A stretch of 64,000 bases of DNA from Nostoc sphaeroides (lineage in GTDB: Bacteria; Cyanobacteriota; Cyanobacteriia; Cyanobacteriales; Nostocaceae). The translations under genes were made by a program, and so were the position numbers. The notes under the pieces were generated by a model. That model had not been told where the DNA came from. It made no database searches and saw only the letters and a list, made by a program, of their open reading frames with translations. The stretch spans positions 1,049,501 to 1,113,500 of the forward strand of contig NZ_CP031941.1 of NCBI RefSeq assembly GCF_003443655.1, given 5' to 3'. This document shows, one piece after another, positions 33,597-43,448 of this stretch (position 1 is the stretch's first letter; the number at the start of each line of letters is the position of its first letter).

Positions 33597-34166
33597 TTAA
33601 TAACAAGAAAGACTCAAGCTAAATCCTGGCAATACATTTTCATCCGATAATTGCGTCGGCAGATTTTGCACTTCCACATCTTGTTTTTGGCGATAAACTT
33701 CCACTTGCTGCTGTTGAGGGTTAATTAACCATGCTAATTGCACGCCAGCATCTATATATTCTTGCATTTTGGAACGCAACATTTCCAAATCATCTGTTGC
33801 TGACCTTAATTCAATGACAAAATCGGGTGCAATCGGGGGAAATTTGCGTCTTTGTTCAGGTGTAAGTGCTTGCCAACGTTCTCGTTGAATCCAAGCCGCA
33901 TCTGGGGAACGATCGCCACCATTGGGTAATTTGAATATAGTAGAAGAACTGAAAGTGTAACCCAGTCCAGTTTGCCGATTCCAGATTCCCAAATCAATAA
34001 TTAAATCTGCTTCTCGATTACCGCTTTCACCTCCAACGGGGGAGATGATGATTAATTCTCCCTTGGCAGTGCGTTCAAATTTCAATTCGCGGTTATTTTG
34101 ACATAAGTGATAAAATTGTTCGTCACTCAGGTTAACGGTGTCTAGTTTTAATGTCAAAGGACTCAT
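33597..34166 (-). CDS. Uma2-family putative endonuclease
   Basis: 189 residues. LSDEQFYHLCQNNRELKFER, GELIIISPVGGESGNREADL, GGDRSPDAAWIQRERW, PDFVIELRSATDDLEMLRSK and VQLAWLINPQQQQVEVYR are the hallmark blocks of one Uma2 subgroup, with the catalytic-type Asp and Glu/Lys. Third of four in the window. It is convergent with the usher gene, 68 bp away. Function unknown. Confidence 0.87.
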   Translation of the reverse strand: MSPLTLKLDTVNLSDEQFYHLCQNNRELKFERTAKGELIIISPVGGESGNREADLIIDLGIWNRQTGLGYTFSSSTIFKLPNGGDRSPDAAWIQRERWQALTPEQRRKFPPIAPDFVIELRSATDDLEMLRSKMQEYIDAGVQLAWLINPQQQQVEVYRQKQDVEVQNLPTQLSDENVLPGFSLSLSCY

Positions 34167-34293
34167 GACCTAGACCTAGATTAAATAGTTGCAAAGATTA
34201 TATCATGCCACATCTTAACGGCTGTAAGATGCCGATGCCTGCGGCGGGCAAAGCCATCGCACACCACGCAAGTTCAAAAACTAGGATACCTTC

Positions 34294-34350
34294 TTAGTCC
34301 GCCCAGGTAGACGAAAGTTTGTGTGGCCGCGATTTCTAATCGCCAAGTGG
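34294..34350. repeat. Partial R3 repeat
   Basis: CTTAGTCCGCCCAGGTAGAC to GGCCGCGATTTCTAATCGCC matches the right half of the repeat at 22041-22155. It lies just upstream of proS. Confidence 0.65.
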
Positions 34351-34389
34351 TTTATAAACAAATTAGAGATTCTGGAAAGGGAATAAACG

Positions 34390-36204
34390 ATGCGACTTTC
34401 ACAAATGTTATTTGTTACACTGCGGGATGATCCGGCTGATGCTGAGATTCCTAGCCATAAATTATTACTCCGTGCAGGCTACATTCGTCGCATCGGTAGT
34501 GGTCTTTATGCTTATTTACCTTTGATGTGGCGAGTATTGCAAAAAGTTTCCCAGATTGTGCGGGAAGAAATGAATGCTACAGGCGCACAAGAATGTCTTT
34601 TGCCACAATTACAACCTGCTGATTTATGGAAGGAATCGGGACGCTGGGACACTTATACCAAAGCCGAGGGGATCATGTTTTCCCTAATTGACCGCCGTGA
34701 GCAACAATTAGGATTAGGCCCAACTCATGAAGAAATAATCACAGCGATCGCTCGTGATATGATTCGCTCTTATCGCCAACTACCATTACATCTCTACCAA
34801 ATTCAAACTAAATTCCGCGATGAAATTCGTCCCCGCTTTGGTTTAATGCGCGGACGGGAGTTTATCATGAAGGATGGCTACTCATTCCATACCGATGAAA
34901 AAAGCCTCAAAGAAACTTATCAGGATATGTATAAAGCTTACAGCAATATCCTGCGGCGTTCTGGTTTAGCTTTTCGCGCAGTGGAAGCCGATTCTGGTGC
35001 AATTGGTGGTTCTGGTTCCACAGAATTTATGATTTTGGCGGAAGCTGGTGAAGACGAAGTTCTCTACACTGAGGATGGTAAATACGCTGCTAACGTAGAA
35101 AAAGCTGTTTCTTTACCAATTGATGCCGAAACCTCACGGTTTACAAGCTATGAGAAACGGGATACACCTGGAACAGAAACCATTGAAAAGGTTTGTCAAC
35201 TCCTTAACTGTTCTCCCACTCAATTGGTGAAAAACGTCCTTTATCAGACAGTTTATGATAATGGTATAACGGTGTTAGTTTTGGTGAGTATTCGAGGCGA
35301 TCAGGAAGTTAATGAAGTCAAGTTGCAAAATGAATTGACTAAATTAGCTTCTGAATATGGTGCTAAAACTATTATTAGTTTGAATGTACCAAATCTGGAA
35401 GCGCAGCAAGCATGGACAACTAAATCTCTACCTTTAGGCTACATTGCGCCAGACATCGCAGATGAGTATATTAGTGCTAATAAACAGATCCATCCCAAGT
35501 TTTTGCGCTTAGTGGATCAAACAGCCGTTGATTTAAAAAACTTTGTTACAGGTGCAAATGAAGCTGGATATCACGTAGTTGGTGCTAATTGGAATGAGCA
35601 ATTTAAGTTACCAAGCGGTGTAGTAGATGTGCGGAAAGCAAGACCAGGCGATCGCGCCATCCATAACCCAGAACAAACCTTACAAAGCGCCCGTGGAATT
35701 GAAGCAGGTCACATATTCCAATTAGGCACTAAATACTCCCAAGCGATGGGAGCAACTTATACCAATGAACAGGGTGAAGAGAAGCCGCTATTTATGGGTT
35801 GTTTTGGTGTAGGCGTGTCGCGGTTAGCACAAGCTGCCGTAGAGCAATCTTACGATAAAGATGGGATTATTTGGCCAGTTGCGATCGCACCCTACCACGC
35901 GATCGTCACAATTCCCAACATAAAGGATGCTCAACAAATGGAAATCGCCCAAAAACTTTACACAGAACTAAATCAAGCAGGAATTGAAACCCTACTAGAT
36001 GACCGCGACGAACGGGCGGGAGTAAAATTTAAAGATGCTGACTTGATAGGCATACCTTATAGAATTGTAACCGGGCGGGCGATCGCTAATGGCAAAGTTG
36101 AAGTTGTAGAAAGAGCCACCCGCAACTCTCAAGAAATTCTCATTGAGGAAGTTACAACCACACTTCATAAGTGGATTACCGCCGCAACTCAGGTAAAAAA
36201 TTAA
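34390..36204 (+). CDS. proS: Prolyl-tRNA synthetase
   Basis: 604 residues. Charges tRNA-Pro with proline. Class II motifs are clear: motif 1 near [20 protein letters not shown], motif 2 around [20 protein letters not shown], and motif 3 in [20 protein letters not shown]. The YbaK-like editing insertion lies in the middle ([18 protein letters not shown]). The C-terminal anticodon-binding domain contains [13 protein letters not shown] and [20 protein letters not shown]. This is the bacterial-type form with the editing domain. Confidence 0.96.
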   Translation: MRLSQMLFVTLRDDPADAEIPSHKLLLRAGYIRRIGSGLYAYLPLMWRVLQKVSQIVREEMNATGAQECLLPQLQPADLWKESGRWDTYTKAEGIMFSLIDRREQQLGLGPTHEEIITAIARDMIRSYRQLPLHLYQIQTKFRDEIRPRFGLMRGREFIMKDGYSFHTDEKSLKETYQDMYKAYSNILRRSGLAFRAVEADSGAIGGSGSTEFMILAEAGEDEVLYTEDGKYAANVEKAVSLPIDAETSRFTSYEKRDTPGTETIEKVCQLLNCSPTQLVKNVLYQTVYDNGITVLVLVSIRGDQEVNEVKLQNELTKLASEYGAKTIISLNVPNLEAQQAWTTKSLPLGYIAPDIADEYISANKQIHPKFLRLVDQTAVDLKNFVTGANEAGYHVVGANWNEQFKLPSGVVDVRKARPGDRAIHNPEQTLQSARGIEAGHIFQLGTKYSQAMGATYTNEQGEEKPLFMGCFGVGVSRLAQAAVEQSYDKDGIIWPVAIAPYHAIVTIPNIKDAQQMEIAQKLYTELNQAGIETLLDDRDERAGVKFKDADLIGIPYRIVTGRAIANGKVEVVERATRNSQEILIEEVTTTLHKWITAATQVKN

Positions 36205-36212
36205 ACACAAAT

Positions 36213-36252
36213 ACGCAGAGGAATCAATACTTTACTTTGCGTTCCTCTGCGT
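36213..36252 (+). terminator. Hairpin after proS
   Basis: ACGCAGAGGAA (36213-36223) pairs perfectly with TTCCTCTGCGT (36242-36252) over an 18-base loop, 9 bp after the proS stop, followed by TGTAAATTTAA. A plausible terminator or mRNA-end hairpin, though the T-tract is weak. Confidence 0.5.
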
Positions 36253-36475
36253 TGTAAATTTAATCATCAATCATCTCCAAAAAGAATGATATTTACATAA
36301 TTTGGCAGGTGACGAATTAGAAATATAAACTCTAAAATTGAATCAGGGACTTGCAGAATTAAAAATAATCGCCTGCTCCAGGTAGCGGGAAACTCTTCAG
36401 TTATAAGTATCGTCCTTAACCAGGCTGCTCCTCACATAACTACCAAATCAGCCCTCAGTCAGGAAGGTTTTGAAC

Positions 36476-37087
36476 ATGAAAGACCAACAAGGATCTAATC
36501 GTATTTCTTCAGGCGCAATTGCAGCCGTGTCAGCAGTGGTTGTAGCGGTGGGTGGCGGTGTAGCTTGGTTTACTACACACTCCAGCAATACACCCACACT
36601 ACCAAACCCCTCTGGGCGCATCGAACAGCCAGCACAGCCATCAACTAGGCAGCCAGCTAATGAGCAAACCCCTAACGTTTATTGGCTAAAACCAACGGAC
36701 AAAAATGTTACTTTAGTCCCCCAGCCTGTTAAAGTCGCTTCTATAGGAGCCAACCAGCCTTTAGAAGCAGCTTTCCAAAGTTTGTTAGCAGGCCCAACAG
36801 AAGGGACAGATTCCACAACTATCCCCAAAGGAACTAAACTTTTGGGGCTAAAATCAGAAAATGACGAAGTTCATGTTAATTTATCTGAAGATTTTACCAG
36901 TGGTGGTGGTAGTACTTCAATGATGGGTCGCGTCGGACAAGTTGTTTATACTGCGACAAGTTTAAATCCCAAAGCCAAAGTGTACATTGACGTGAACGGC
37001 AAACAGTTGGATGTATTAGGTGGTGAAGGTGTAGAGTTACAACAGCCACTAACTCGTGAAAGCTTTCAGAAAAATTATCAGCTTTAA
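36476..37087 (+). CDS. GerMN-domain lipoprotein-like or anchored protein
   Basis: 203 residues from the ATG at 36476. An N-terminal transmembrane anchor (AIAAVSAVVVAVGGGVAWF) is followed by a Pro/Thr/Gln-rich linker and a GerMN domain: PTEGTDSTTIPKGTKLLGLK, VHVNLSEDFTSGGGS, VVYTATSLNPKAKVYIDVNG. The domain, named from spore germination proteins, occurs widely in cell-envelope proteins. Function here is unknown. A TTG at 36470 is in frame but less likely. Confidence 0.8.
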   Translation: MKDQQGSNRISSGAIAAVSAVVVAVGGGVAWFTTHSSNTPTLPNPSGRIEQPAQPSTRQPANEQTPNVYWLKPTDKNVTLVPQPVKVASIGANQPLEAAFQSLLAGPTEGTDSTTIPKGTKLLGLKSENDEVHVNLSEDFTSGGGSTSMMGRVGQVVYTATSLNPKAKVYIDVNGKQLDVLGGEGVELQQPLTRESFQKNYQL

Positions 37088-37180
37088 AAAAGTTAGGAGT
37101 TAGAAGTTAGGAGTGAGGAGTTTTAACTCATAACTCATAACTCATAACTCATAACTCATAACTCATAACTCATAACTTTC
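37088..37180. repeat. Self-complementary heptamer arrays
   Basis: GTTAGGA/GTTAGAA units (37092-37121) face seven TAACTCA units (37124-37178), able to form a hairpin between two convergent genes. Acts possibly as a two-way transcription end. Confidence 0.8.
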
Positions 37181-37186
37181 TTAGAA

Positions 37187-37534
37187 TTACCGTTTGCTAT
37201 TTAATACACGAAAATTACGGGCTTGCTGTTCTAACCTTGTGGCAAGACGATCGCAAACCCGATTACACAAATCAAAAATCATTTCATCTTCCACCCGGTA
37301 ATAGGCGCAAGTTCCTTCACTGCGGCGGCTAAGGATACCTGCTTGCCACATTACCTTTAGATGTTTTGACACATTTGCCTGAGAAGTCTGTGTTGCCTCT
37401 ACCAACTCTTGCACGCATTTTTCTTCATCCCGTAATAAATGGAGCAGGCGCAGGCGCATCGGCTCACTTAACAGACTGAAGTATTCAGCTACTTGTTGCA
37501 CCACTTCTGGCGGTAAAGGCAACGTTTGTTTCAT
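37187..37534 (-). CDS. ArsR-family transcriptional regulator
   Basis: 115 residues. Winged-helix repressor: LLSEPMRLRLLHLLRDEEKC, the recognition helix QTSQANVSKHLKVMWQAGIL and the wing RRSEGTCAYYRV. A Cys in EEKCVQEL and two in FDLCNRVCDRL could bind metal or sense redox, as in other ArsR/SmtB proteins, but no standard site is obvious. No target gene is adjacent in operon order. It faces the GerMN gene across a heptamer array. Confidence 0.85.
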   Translation of the reverse strand: MKQTLPLPPEVVQQVAEYFSLLSEPMRLRLLHLLRDEEKCVQELVEATQTSQANVSKHLKVMWQAGILSRRSEGTCAYYRVEDEMIFDLCNRVCDRLATRLEQQARNFRVLNSKR

Positions 37535-37609
37535 CAGGATTAACCCGCAAGGACTGAAGTTTTAACGATGACTCATTTGGGATGACTCATTTCATATATA
37601 GATTAATAC

Positions 37610-38167
37610 TTAATCGGGGTTAATTCGCATCAAAGGTTGACCATATTCTACAGCGTCGCCATTTTGGAGAAGAATTTCCATCACCTGTCCAGAGACTTCG
37701 GCTTCGATTTCATTCATCAGCTTCATCGCCTCAATGATACAGACAGTTTGACCCTTGCGGACGCGATCGCCAACTTCCACAAATGCCGCTTCCCCAGGTG
37801 CAGGAGCGCGATAAAAGGTTCCCACCATTGGGGAAGGCACTTCTACTAATCTCTGGTCAATGATTGAGGGAGAATTTACTGACAACTGCAATTGTGTGCT
37901 AGTACCAGTATTCTCAAACACGCGAGATGTGGACACCTCCGTTACCTGACTGGCGTTCACCTGGTTTCCCCCAGATGAACCCGATGTCAGGCCCGAACCT
38001 ACCACACCGCCGAAGGTCGCTTGACCTACCGACAACATCTGATTGCTGACGCTCACAGCCTTACGGACTGTTAGTTCAAAATCATCGCTTTTGAGCGTGA
38101 CTTCTGCAATATCTGTTTGGGCGATAGTTGCCAATAGTTGGCGGATTTCATTAAAGTCCAATGGCAC
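37610..38167 (-). CDS. accB: Biotin carboxyl carrier protein of acetyl-CoA carboxylase
   Basis: 185 residues, GTG start at 38167 (PLDFNEIRQLLATIAQTDI). The C-terminal biotinyl domain is clear: PSPMVGTFYRAPAPGEAAFV, the biotin lysine in IEAMKLMNEIEAE, and GQPLMRINPD at the end. The middle is the usual low-complexity Ser/Gly/Gln linker. It sits 108 bp downstream of efp on the same strand, the common cyanobacterial efp-accB order. Confidence 0.95.
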   Translation of the reverse strand: MPLDFNEIRQLLATIAQTDIAEVTLKSDDFELTVRKAVSVSNQMLSVGQATFGGVVGSGLTSGSSGGNQVNASQVTEVSTSRVFENTGTSTQLQLSVNSPSIIDQRLVEVPSPMVGTFYRAPAPGEAAFVEVGDRVRKGQTVCIIEAMKLMNEIEAEVSGQVMEILLQNGDAVEYGQPLMRINPD

Positions 38168-38275
38168 AGTTTTTATTACCTCGACCTATCCGTAAATTAG
38201 CATCTTAAGTGTGGCAGGGATTTAATCCCTATGTAGGGATTTAAATCGGGACTTGCATCTCCATAGAGATGAAAG

Positions 38276-38833
38276 TTATTCCCTGCTGATATACTTATCT
38301 TCTTGGGTATCAACTTTGATGCGTTCTCCTTGAGAAATAAACAAAGGAACCATCACAACTGCACCAGTTTCTAGAGTTGCTGGTTTTGACCCACCGGTAG
38401 CAGTGTCACCTTTTAAACCTGGATCTGTTTGGATAATTTCCAGAACCACAGACTTAGGCAATTCTACTCCCAGCACCTGGTCGCCCCACTTAATAACTTC
38501 AGCTTCCATACCTTCCTTCAGGTATTTGACGCGATCGCCAATTTGGGCGCGGGTCAATCTGCCTTCTTCGTAAGTTTCCATATCCATAAAGACAAACTCA
38601 TCGCCCTCTTTATAGGTATGCTGCATCGTACTTTTTTCTAGAGTGGCTTGCGGCACCGTTTCCCCGGCTCGGAACGTTTTTTCCATTACGCTGCCACTTT
38701 GGACATTTTTTAACTTAGTTCGGACAAAAGCGGAACCTTTACCTGGCTTGACGTGCAGGAATTCTAGCACTCGCCATACAGACCCATCTAATACAATTGA
38801 AACACCGGGTCGAAAGTCGTTACTGGAGATCAT
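38276..38833 (-). CDS. efp: Elongation factor P
   Basis: 185 residues. EF-P rescues ribosomes stalled at proline runs. The N-terminal KOW-like domain has [20 protein letters not shown] (Lys in GKGSA at the tip is the modification site in many bacteria). The OB domains follow, ending [20 protein letters not shown]. It lies upstream of accB. Confidence 0.96.
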   Translation of the reverse strand: MISSNDFRPGVSIVLDGSVWRVLEFLHVKPGKGSAFVRTKLKNVQSGSVMEKTFRAGETVPQATLEKSTMQHTYKEGDEFVFMDMETYEEGRLTRAQIGDRVKYLKEGMEAEVIKWGDQVLGVELPKSVVLEIIQTDPGLKGDTATGGSKPATLETGAVVMVPLFISQGERIKVDTQEDKYISRE

Positions 38834-39095
38834 GAAACTTTCAAATTTTGGAAGACAATCGGCATTTATTGTACCCTTCTAGCGGAGTAATTAGCTATTT
38901 AGTCACGGGGCGTTGGGCATGGGGCAGTTATCAGTTGTCAGTTAAGAAAATCGTCTGTGATAACTGTTCACTGATTTGAGTTTCCCTCATCTCCCTGATC
39001 CACTTGCATTTATTTTCACTCAACACTCATGCTATGGGAAGATTATTGATGGGTTACAACCAGTCAACAATCTAATGCTGCATTTGAGTTATCCC

Positions 39096-40202
39096 ATGCT
39101 TAACTTATTAAAATCCTGGCTGAAGAACAGCCTAATGGCAATACTGCTGGTAACAATATTTTTAGGCATAACTACAGCTGGGTGGACTCCCTCCAGTAGC
39201 GCCGCGCTGCCAGCCGGCAACGCAATTACCGACGGCAAGGCTTTGTTGCGGTATGCACTCCCGATAGATAACAAACCTGTACGGCAATTACAAGCCAGTT
39301 TAGAGGACATCTCTGCCCAACTCCGGGCTAATCGGCGGTGGGGTGCTATTTCCAAGGACATCAGCAACGCATCCCGCATTCTCGATAAACCCTCCCAAAT
39401 CTTAACAAGCGTTCCCGAAGAACGCCAACCCCAAGCCGAAGCTTGGATTACCGAGTTGAAATCTGGGGTGGGTAAATTAGAAGAATTGGCGAAGAGTAAA
39501 GATAAAGAACAAATTCTCCAAGACAGAGGCAAACTTCTGAATCTCGTTACTCAGATAGAAGAGTCAATGGTGAAACAATTCCCATTTGAAGTCCCTACTG
39601 AGTACAGTAACCTGCCACAACTTAAAGGTCGTGCCACTGTAGAAATCAAAACCAACAAAGGCGATTTGACCCTTGTAGTAGATGGTTATAGTGCCCCTGT
39701 CACTGCTGGTAATTTTGTAGATTTGGTACAGAGGGGTTTTTATAATGGCTTAGAATTTACCCGTTCTGAAGAATCTTACTTTCTGCAAACTGGAGATCCA
39801 GCCGGTAAAGACGTGGGTTTTATTGATCCAAACACGGGTAAATATCGCGCTATACCCTTAGAAGTCTTAGTTCAGGGTGATAAAGCACCTACTTATGGCA
39901 TTACTCTAGAAGAAGCTGGTCGTTACGTTGATATGCCAGTTCTGCCTTTTTCTGCTTTTGGGGCAGTAGTGATGGCTCGTCCCGAAAGTGAAGTAAATGG
40001 TGGTTCATCACAATTCTTCTTCTTTCTCTTTGAACCAGAACTCACCCCCGCCGGACGCAACCTATTAGATGGTCGTTATGCTGTTTTTGGCTATCTTACC
40101 GAAGGCAAAGAGGTTTTAGATAAACTAAAGGCGGGTGACAAAATAGAATCGGCAACTGTGATTCAGGGAATAGAAAATCTGGTTGAGCCGCAAACTGCAT
40201 AA
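39096..40202 (+). CDS. Exported cyclophilin-type peptidyl-prolyl isomerase (CYP38/TLP40-like)
   Basis: 368 residues from the ATG at 39096 (MLNLLKSWLKNSLMAILLVT); the frame opens upstream at 38976 but the signal peptide starts here, with 39075 also possible. A helical N-terminal region (LRYALPIDNKPVRQLQASLE, LDKPSQILTSVPEERQPQAE) precedes the cyclophilin domain (RATVEIKTNKGDLTLVVDGY, APVTAGNFVDLVQRGFYNGL, FGAVVMARPE). This layout is that of chloroplast CYP38/TLP40, a thylakoid-lumen protein needed for photosystem II assembly. Some active-site residues of classic cyclophilins are changed in that group. Confidence 0.9.
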   Translation: MLNLLKSWLKNSLMAILLVTIFLGITTAGWTPSSSAALPAGNAITDGKALLRYALPIDNKPVRQLQASLEDISAQLRANRRWGAISKDISNASRILDKPSQILTSVPEERQPQAEAWITELKSGVGKLEELAKSKDKEQILQDRGKLLNLVTQIEESMVKQFPFEVPTEYSNLPQLKGRATVEIKTNKGDLTLVVDGYSAPVTAGNFVDLVQRGFYNGLEFTRSEESYFLQTGDPAGKDVGFIDPNTGKYRAIPLEVLVQGDKAPTYGITLEEAGRYVDMPVLPFSAFGAVVMARPESEVNGGSSQFFFFLFEPELTPAGRNLLDGRYAVFGYLTEGKEVLDKLKAGDKIESATVIQGIENLVEPQTA

Positions 40203-40246
40203 GAAGAGAGCAGGGGAGATGAGGGAGATGAGGGAGAATAATTACT

Positions 40247-40284
40247 AACTCCTAACTCCTGTACAGACGCGATTAATCGCGTCT
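40247..40284. repeat. 38-bp repeat, same as the insert in thiL
   Basis: The heptamer end AACTCCTAACTCCTGTACAG followed by the palindrome GACGCGATTAATCGCGTC. Identical over 38 bp to 41725-41762. Confidence 0.85.
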
Positions 40285-40860
40285 CCCCTGATTCAGATTT
40301 CCTGCGGTGAATATCTGCTCAACTGCGATCGCTAATTCTGGAAAAGTCCGCGATCCAATTTGCTGGTGCCCAGTAAACACCGTCTCTTCGTAAAATCCAT
40401 CTTCTAGCCATAGTACAGAAATCTTTTCTTTTAGTGGGTCTACAATCCAATATTCTGCCACTTCAACCGCCGCATATTCAGACCGCTTATAACGATAGTC
40501 CCGCTTGATAGAATCTGGACTGACTACCTCTACGATTAATAATGGTGGTGATTCAAAGACTGCTGATACATTGATCAATTCTCTTGCTTGCTCATACGTC
40601 ACCACAGACAAGTCAGTTAACCTAGACTTATTTTTTCCCGTCCTCGTCCCAGTTTCCCGAAAAGTTAACCAAGGTAAACTCAAGCGCTGAATTTCCGCTA
40701 TGAATGCGGTATCTAAAAAAGCGACAATCAAAAAATGTTGAATTGTAGGGGGATTCATTAATTCCAGCCTGCCATCTACTAGCTCATAGTGAAAACCACT
40801 GCCATCATCATAAGTTAAGTACTCTTCAAATGTGAGCTTTGTTACTGGTGTAGAAACCAT
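40273..40860 (-). CDS. Uma2-family putative endonuclease
   Basis: 195 residues. LTFEEYLTYDDGSGFHYELV, GRLELMNPPTIQH, RLTDLSVVTYEQARELI, LLIVEVVSPDSIKRDYRYKR and VAEYWIVDPLKEKISVLWLE are Uma2 blocks, with the catalytic-type Asp, Glu and Lys. Fourth of four in the window. Its 3' end lies within the palindromic repeat shared with thiL, which forms its last codons. Confidence 0.87.
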   Translation of the reverse strand: MVSTPVTKLTFEEYLTYDDGSGFHYELVDGRLELMNPPTIQHFLIVAFLDTAFIAEIQRLSLPWLTFRETGTRTGKNKSRLTDLSVVTYEQARELINVSAVFESPPLLIVEVVSPDSIKRDYRYKRSEYAAVEVAEYWIVDPLKEKISVLWLEDGFYEETVFTGHQQIGSRTFPELAIAVEQIFTAGNLNQGRRD

Positions 40861-40959
40861 TCCAACATCCCCCTAGACGACACCTTTATCGTAACTTGGG
40901 GAAGTGGGAGATGAGAGAGATGGAGAGAATTAAGGGACTTCCAAGTAAAAAAATATTCC

Positions 40960-41098
40960 ATTGCTATTGTTCACCGTTGACCGTTGACGGTTCACGAGTT
41001 TTCAGTCAACAGTCAACAGTCAACAGTCAACGACTTTAATGTGGAATAATTTATTTTTTGGAGTTCCCTAACCAATAACAAATGACTAATGACTAATG
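40960..41098. repeat. Mixed heptamer arrays
   Basis: CCGTTGA/CGGTTCA units, then AACAGTC units, then GACTAAT units. The last array supplies the ATG of thiL. Confidence 0.8.
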
Positions 41099-42139
41099 AC
41101 TAAAATCAAAGATATTGGTGAACAAGGTCTTTTAGAAAGATTACAGCGCTTTTGTCCTCCAGAAATTATCGGCGATGATGCCGCAGTGCTTGTGACTGCA
41201 CCAGAGCAATCTTTGGTAGTGACAACAGATGTGCTGGTTGATGGCGTACATTTTAGCAACATTACCACTTCCCCAGAAGATGCTGGTTGGCGATCTGCTG
41301 CTGCTAATTTATCAGATTTAGCAGCAATGGGCGCTTCGCCATTGGGAATTACCGTCGGGTTGGGACTCCCCGGCGAAGTTAGGGTGAGTTGGGTTGAGCG
41401 ATTATACCAGGGAATGACAGAATGCCTGCAAAAATACAATACCTCAATTGTTGGGGGTGATGTCGTGCGATCGCCTGTGACGACTTTGGCAATTACCGCT
41501 TTTGGTCAAGTTCACCCTAGTCAAATTATCCGCCGTTCTGCTGCTGTTGTGGGAGATGCGATCGTGGTTACAGGCGTTCATGGAGCCTCAAGAGCTGGCT
41601 TAGAACTGCTCTTGCATCCCGAATTAGAGCAAAACCTCAAAGATGCAGATCGCAAGACTCTAATCCACGCCCACCAACGCCCACAGCCACGATTAGATGT
41701 CTTACCAATTCTCCAGAAAATCTTAACTCCTAACTCCTGTACAGACGCGATTAATCGCGTCTCTACTCCTAACTCCCAACTCCCCATTGCTGGTATGGAT
41801 AGCAGCGATGGTTTGGCAGATGCGATTATTCAAATCTGCCGCGCCAGTGGCGTTGGCGCTATCTTAGAACGCAGACAAATTTCCATTCCAGCAGCTTTTG
41901 ACCATTGGCTGACACAAGAGCAAGCCCTAGAATATGCTCTATACGGTGGCGAAGACTTTGAATTAGTGCTGTGCTTATCACAAGAGTCAGCATCAGCCTT
42001 AGTAGAATATCTTGGTGAAGGTGCTGCGATCGTAGGCAAGATTACACCCGGATCAACAGTACTATTGCACGACGAACAAAAAAAATTCCCTGACCAAGTT
42101 CTAAGTCTTAGCCAGGGATTTCAACATTTCAATAGTTAA
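41096..42139 (+). CDS. thiL: Thiamine-monophosphate kinase with repeat insertion
   Basis: 347 residues; last step of thiamine diphosphate synthesis. AIR-synthase-like fold: GDDAAVLVTAPEQSLVVTTD at the nucleotide/metal site, NLSDLAAMGASPLGITVGLG, IVGGDVVRSP, and GMDSSDGLADAIIQICRASG. About 20 residues at 210-229 (TPNSCTDAINRVSTPNSQLP) are encoded by a 63-bp repeat insertion that keeps the frame. They fall between the PRLDVLPILQKI and IAGMDSSDG blocks, a loop. The ATG comes from an ATGACTA array. Confidence 0.93.
   Translation: MTKIKDIGEQGLLERLQRFCPPEIIGDDAAVLVTAPEQSLVVTTDVLVDGVHFSNITTSPEDAGWRSAAANLSDLAAMGASPLGITVGLGLPGEVRVSWVERLYQGMTECLQKYNTSIVGGDVVRSPVTTLAITAFGQVHPSQIIRRSAAVVGDAIVVTGVHGASRAGLELLLHPELEQNLKDADRKTLIHAHQRPQPRLDVLPILQKILTPNSCTDAINRVSTPNSQLPIAGMDSSDGLADAIIQICRASGVGAILERRQISIPAAFDHWLTQEQALEYALYGGEDFELVLCLSQESASALVEYLGEGAAIVGKITPGSTVLLHDEQKKFPDQVLSLSQGFQHFNS
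41722..41784 (+). repeat. Repeat insertion within thiL
   Basis: Heptamer units (TAACTCC) flank the palindrome GACGCGATTAATCGCGTC. Thirty-eight bp (41725-41762) are identical to 40247-40284. Its length of 63 bp, a multiple of three, preserves the thiL frame. Confidence 0.88.
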
Positions 42140-42312
42140 GAGTTAAAAAGGAGTTATGAGTTATGAGTTATGAGTTATGAGTTATGAGTTATGAGTTATG
42201 AGTTATGAGTTATGAGTTATGAGTTATGAGTTATGAGTTATTGAAAACTCCTCACTTTTAACTCCTAACTCCTCACTTTTAACTCCTCACTTTTAACTCC
42301 TCACTCCTCACT
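42134..42312. repeat. Complementary heptamer arrays between thiL and gap2
   Basis: About fourteen GAGTTAT units (42142-42241) face TAACTCC and TCACTTT units (42246-42312). They can pair into a long hairpin between two convergent genes. Confidence 0.88.
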
Positions 42313-42318
42313 GTTTAA

Positions 42319-43332
42319 TTAAACCCACTTCTCGGCTACCAATTCTGCCAAATCCAAAACTCGTTGGCTGTAACCCCACTCGTTGTCATACCACGCCATA
42401 ACTTTTACAAGGTCATTACCCAAGACCAAAGTCAAGTTCGCATCAACAATCGAAGAAGCATCATGACCTTGATAATCAGACGATACCAGTTCTAGTTCGC
42501 TGTAGGCCAAAATACCTTTAAGTGGCCCTTCAGCAGCATCTTTGAGAGCTTGGTTAACTTCTTCAGTAATAGTACGCTTCTCAACCTGAACTACGAAATC
42601 TACCATTGAGACGTTCGGGGTAGGTACGCGCAAGGCAACACCATTTAGCTTGCCTCTGAGGTCTGGGATAACCAGCGCAACTGCTTTTGCTGCACCAGTA
42701 GAGGTGGGTACAATGTTTATCGCTGCTGCCCTCGCTCGTCGCAAATCCCGGTGAGAAGCGTCTAGCAAGCGTTGATCACCTGTATAGCTATGGGTGGTGG
42801 TCATCGTGCCTTTGATGATGCCAAACTTATCGTTCAACACCTTGGCAATCGGTGCCAAGCAGTTGGTAGTACAGCTAGCGTTACTGATAATGTGGTGTAT
42901 GTTGTGGTCATAGTCGTGATGATTCACACCAACCACAAAAGTGCCATCCTCGTTTTTACCAGGAGCGGTAATCAGAACTTTTTTAGCTCCAGCATTTACA
43001 TGCTTGAGCGCTCCTTCTTTGCTAGTAAATACCCCGGTTGCTTCGATAATTAGGTCAATTCCCCAATCTTTCCAGGGCAAGTTTTCTGGGTTGCGATCGG
43101 ATACGCACTTAATGGTCTTACCGTTAACGATGATAGAGTTATCATCGGCACTGATTTCAGCACCCTTGATCTTCCCTAGCATCGAGTCATACTTCAGCAG
43201 ATGAGCATTGGTTCTAGGGTCTGAAGTGTCATTAATAGCGACAAGATCGATTTTACTATTCTCTCTACCCACCCAGCAACGCGCAAAGTTACGTCCAATG
43301 CGCCCGAAACCGTTGATTGCAACTCTAATCAC
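42319..43332 (-). CDS. gap2: Glyceraldehyde-3-phosphate dehydrogenase (Gap2 type)
   Basis: 337 residues from the GTG at 43332, which follows AGAGGGCAAGACACT and gives the normal start [21 protein letters not shown] longer frame to 43383 is unlikely. The catalytic Cys lies in [13 protein letters not shown] and the active-site His in [11 protein letters not shown]. Sequence style, such as the [20 protein letters not shown] segment, fits the plastid/cyanobacterial Gap2 group that uses NADPH in the Calvin cycle. The final [12 protein letters not shown] is typical. Confidence 0.93.
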   Translation of the reverse strand: MIRVAINGFGRIGRNFARCWVGRENSKIDLVAINDTSDPRTNAHLLKYDSMLGKIKGAEISADDNSIIVNGKTIKCVSDRNPENLPWKDWGIDLIIEATGVFTSKEGALKHVNAGAKKVLITAPGKNEDGTFVVGVNHHDYDHNIHHIISNASCTTNCLAPIAKVLNDKFGIIKGTMTTTHSYTGDQRLLDASHRDLRRARAAAINIVPTSTGAAKAVALVIPDLRGKLNGVALRVPTPNVSMVDFVVQVEKRTITEEVNQALKDAAEGPLKGILAYSELELVSSDYQGHDASSIVDANLTLVLGNDLVKVMAWYDNEWGYSQRVLDLAELVAEKWV

Positions 43333-43448
43333 AGTGTCTTGCCCTCTGTATTTATGCTTATATGTTGATATCGTTGACCCCAATCATATCGCAAAGGGGG
43401 GGGGCACTTTTAACCATAAAGTGTTAGATCAACAAAAAAACACATAAT

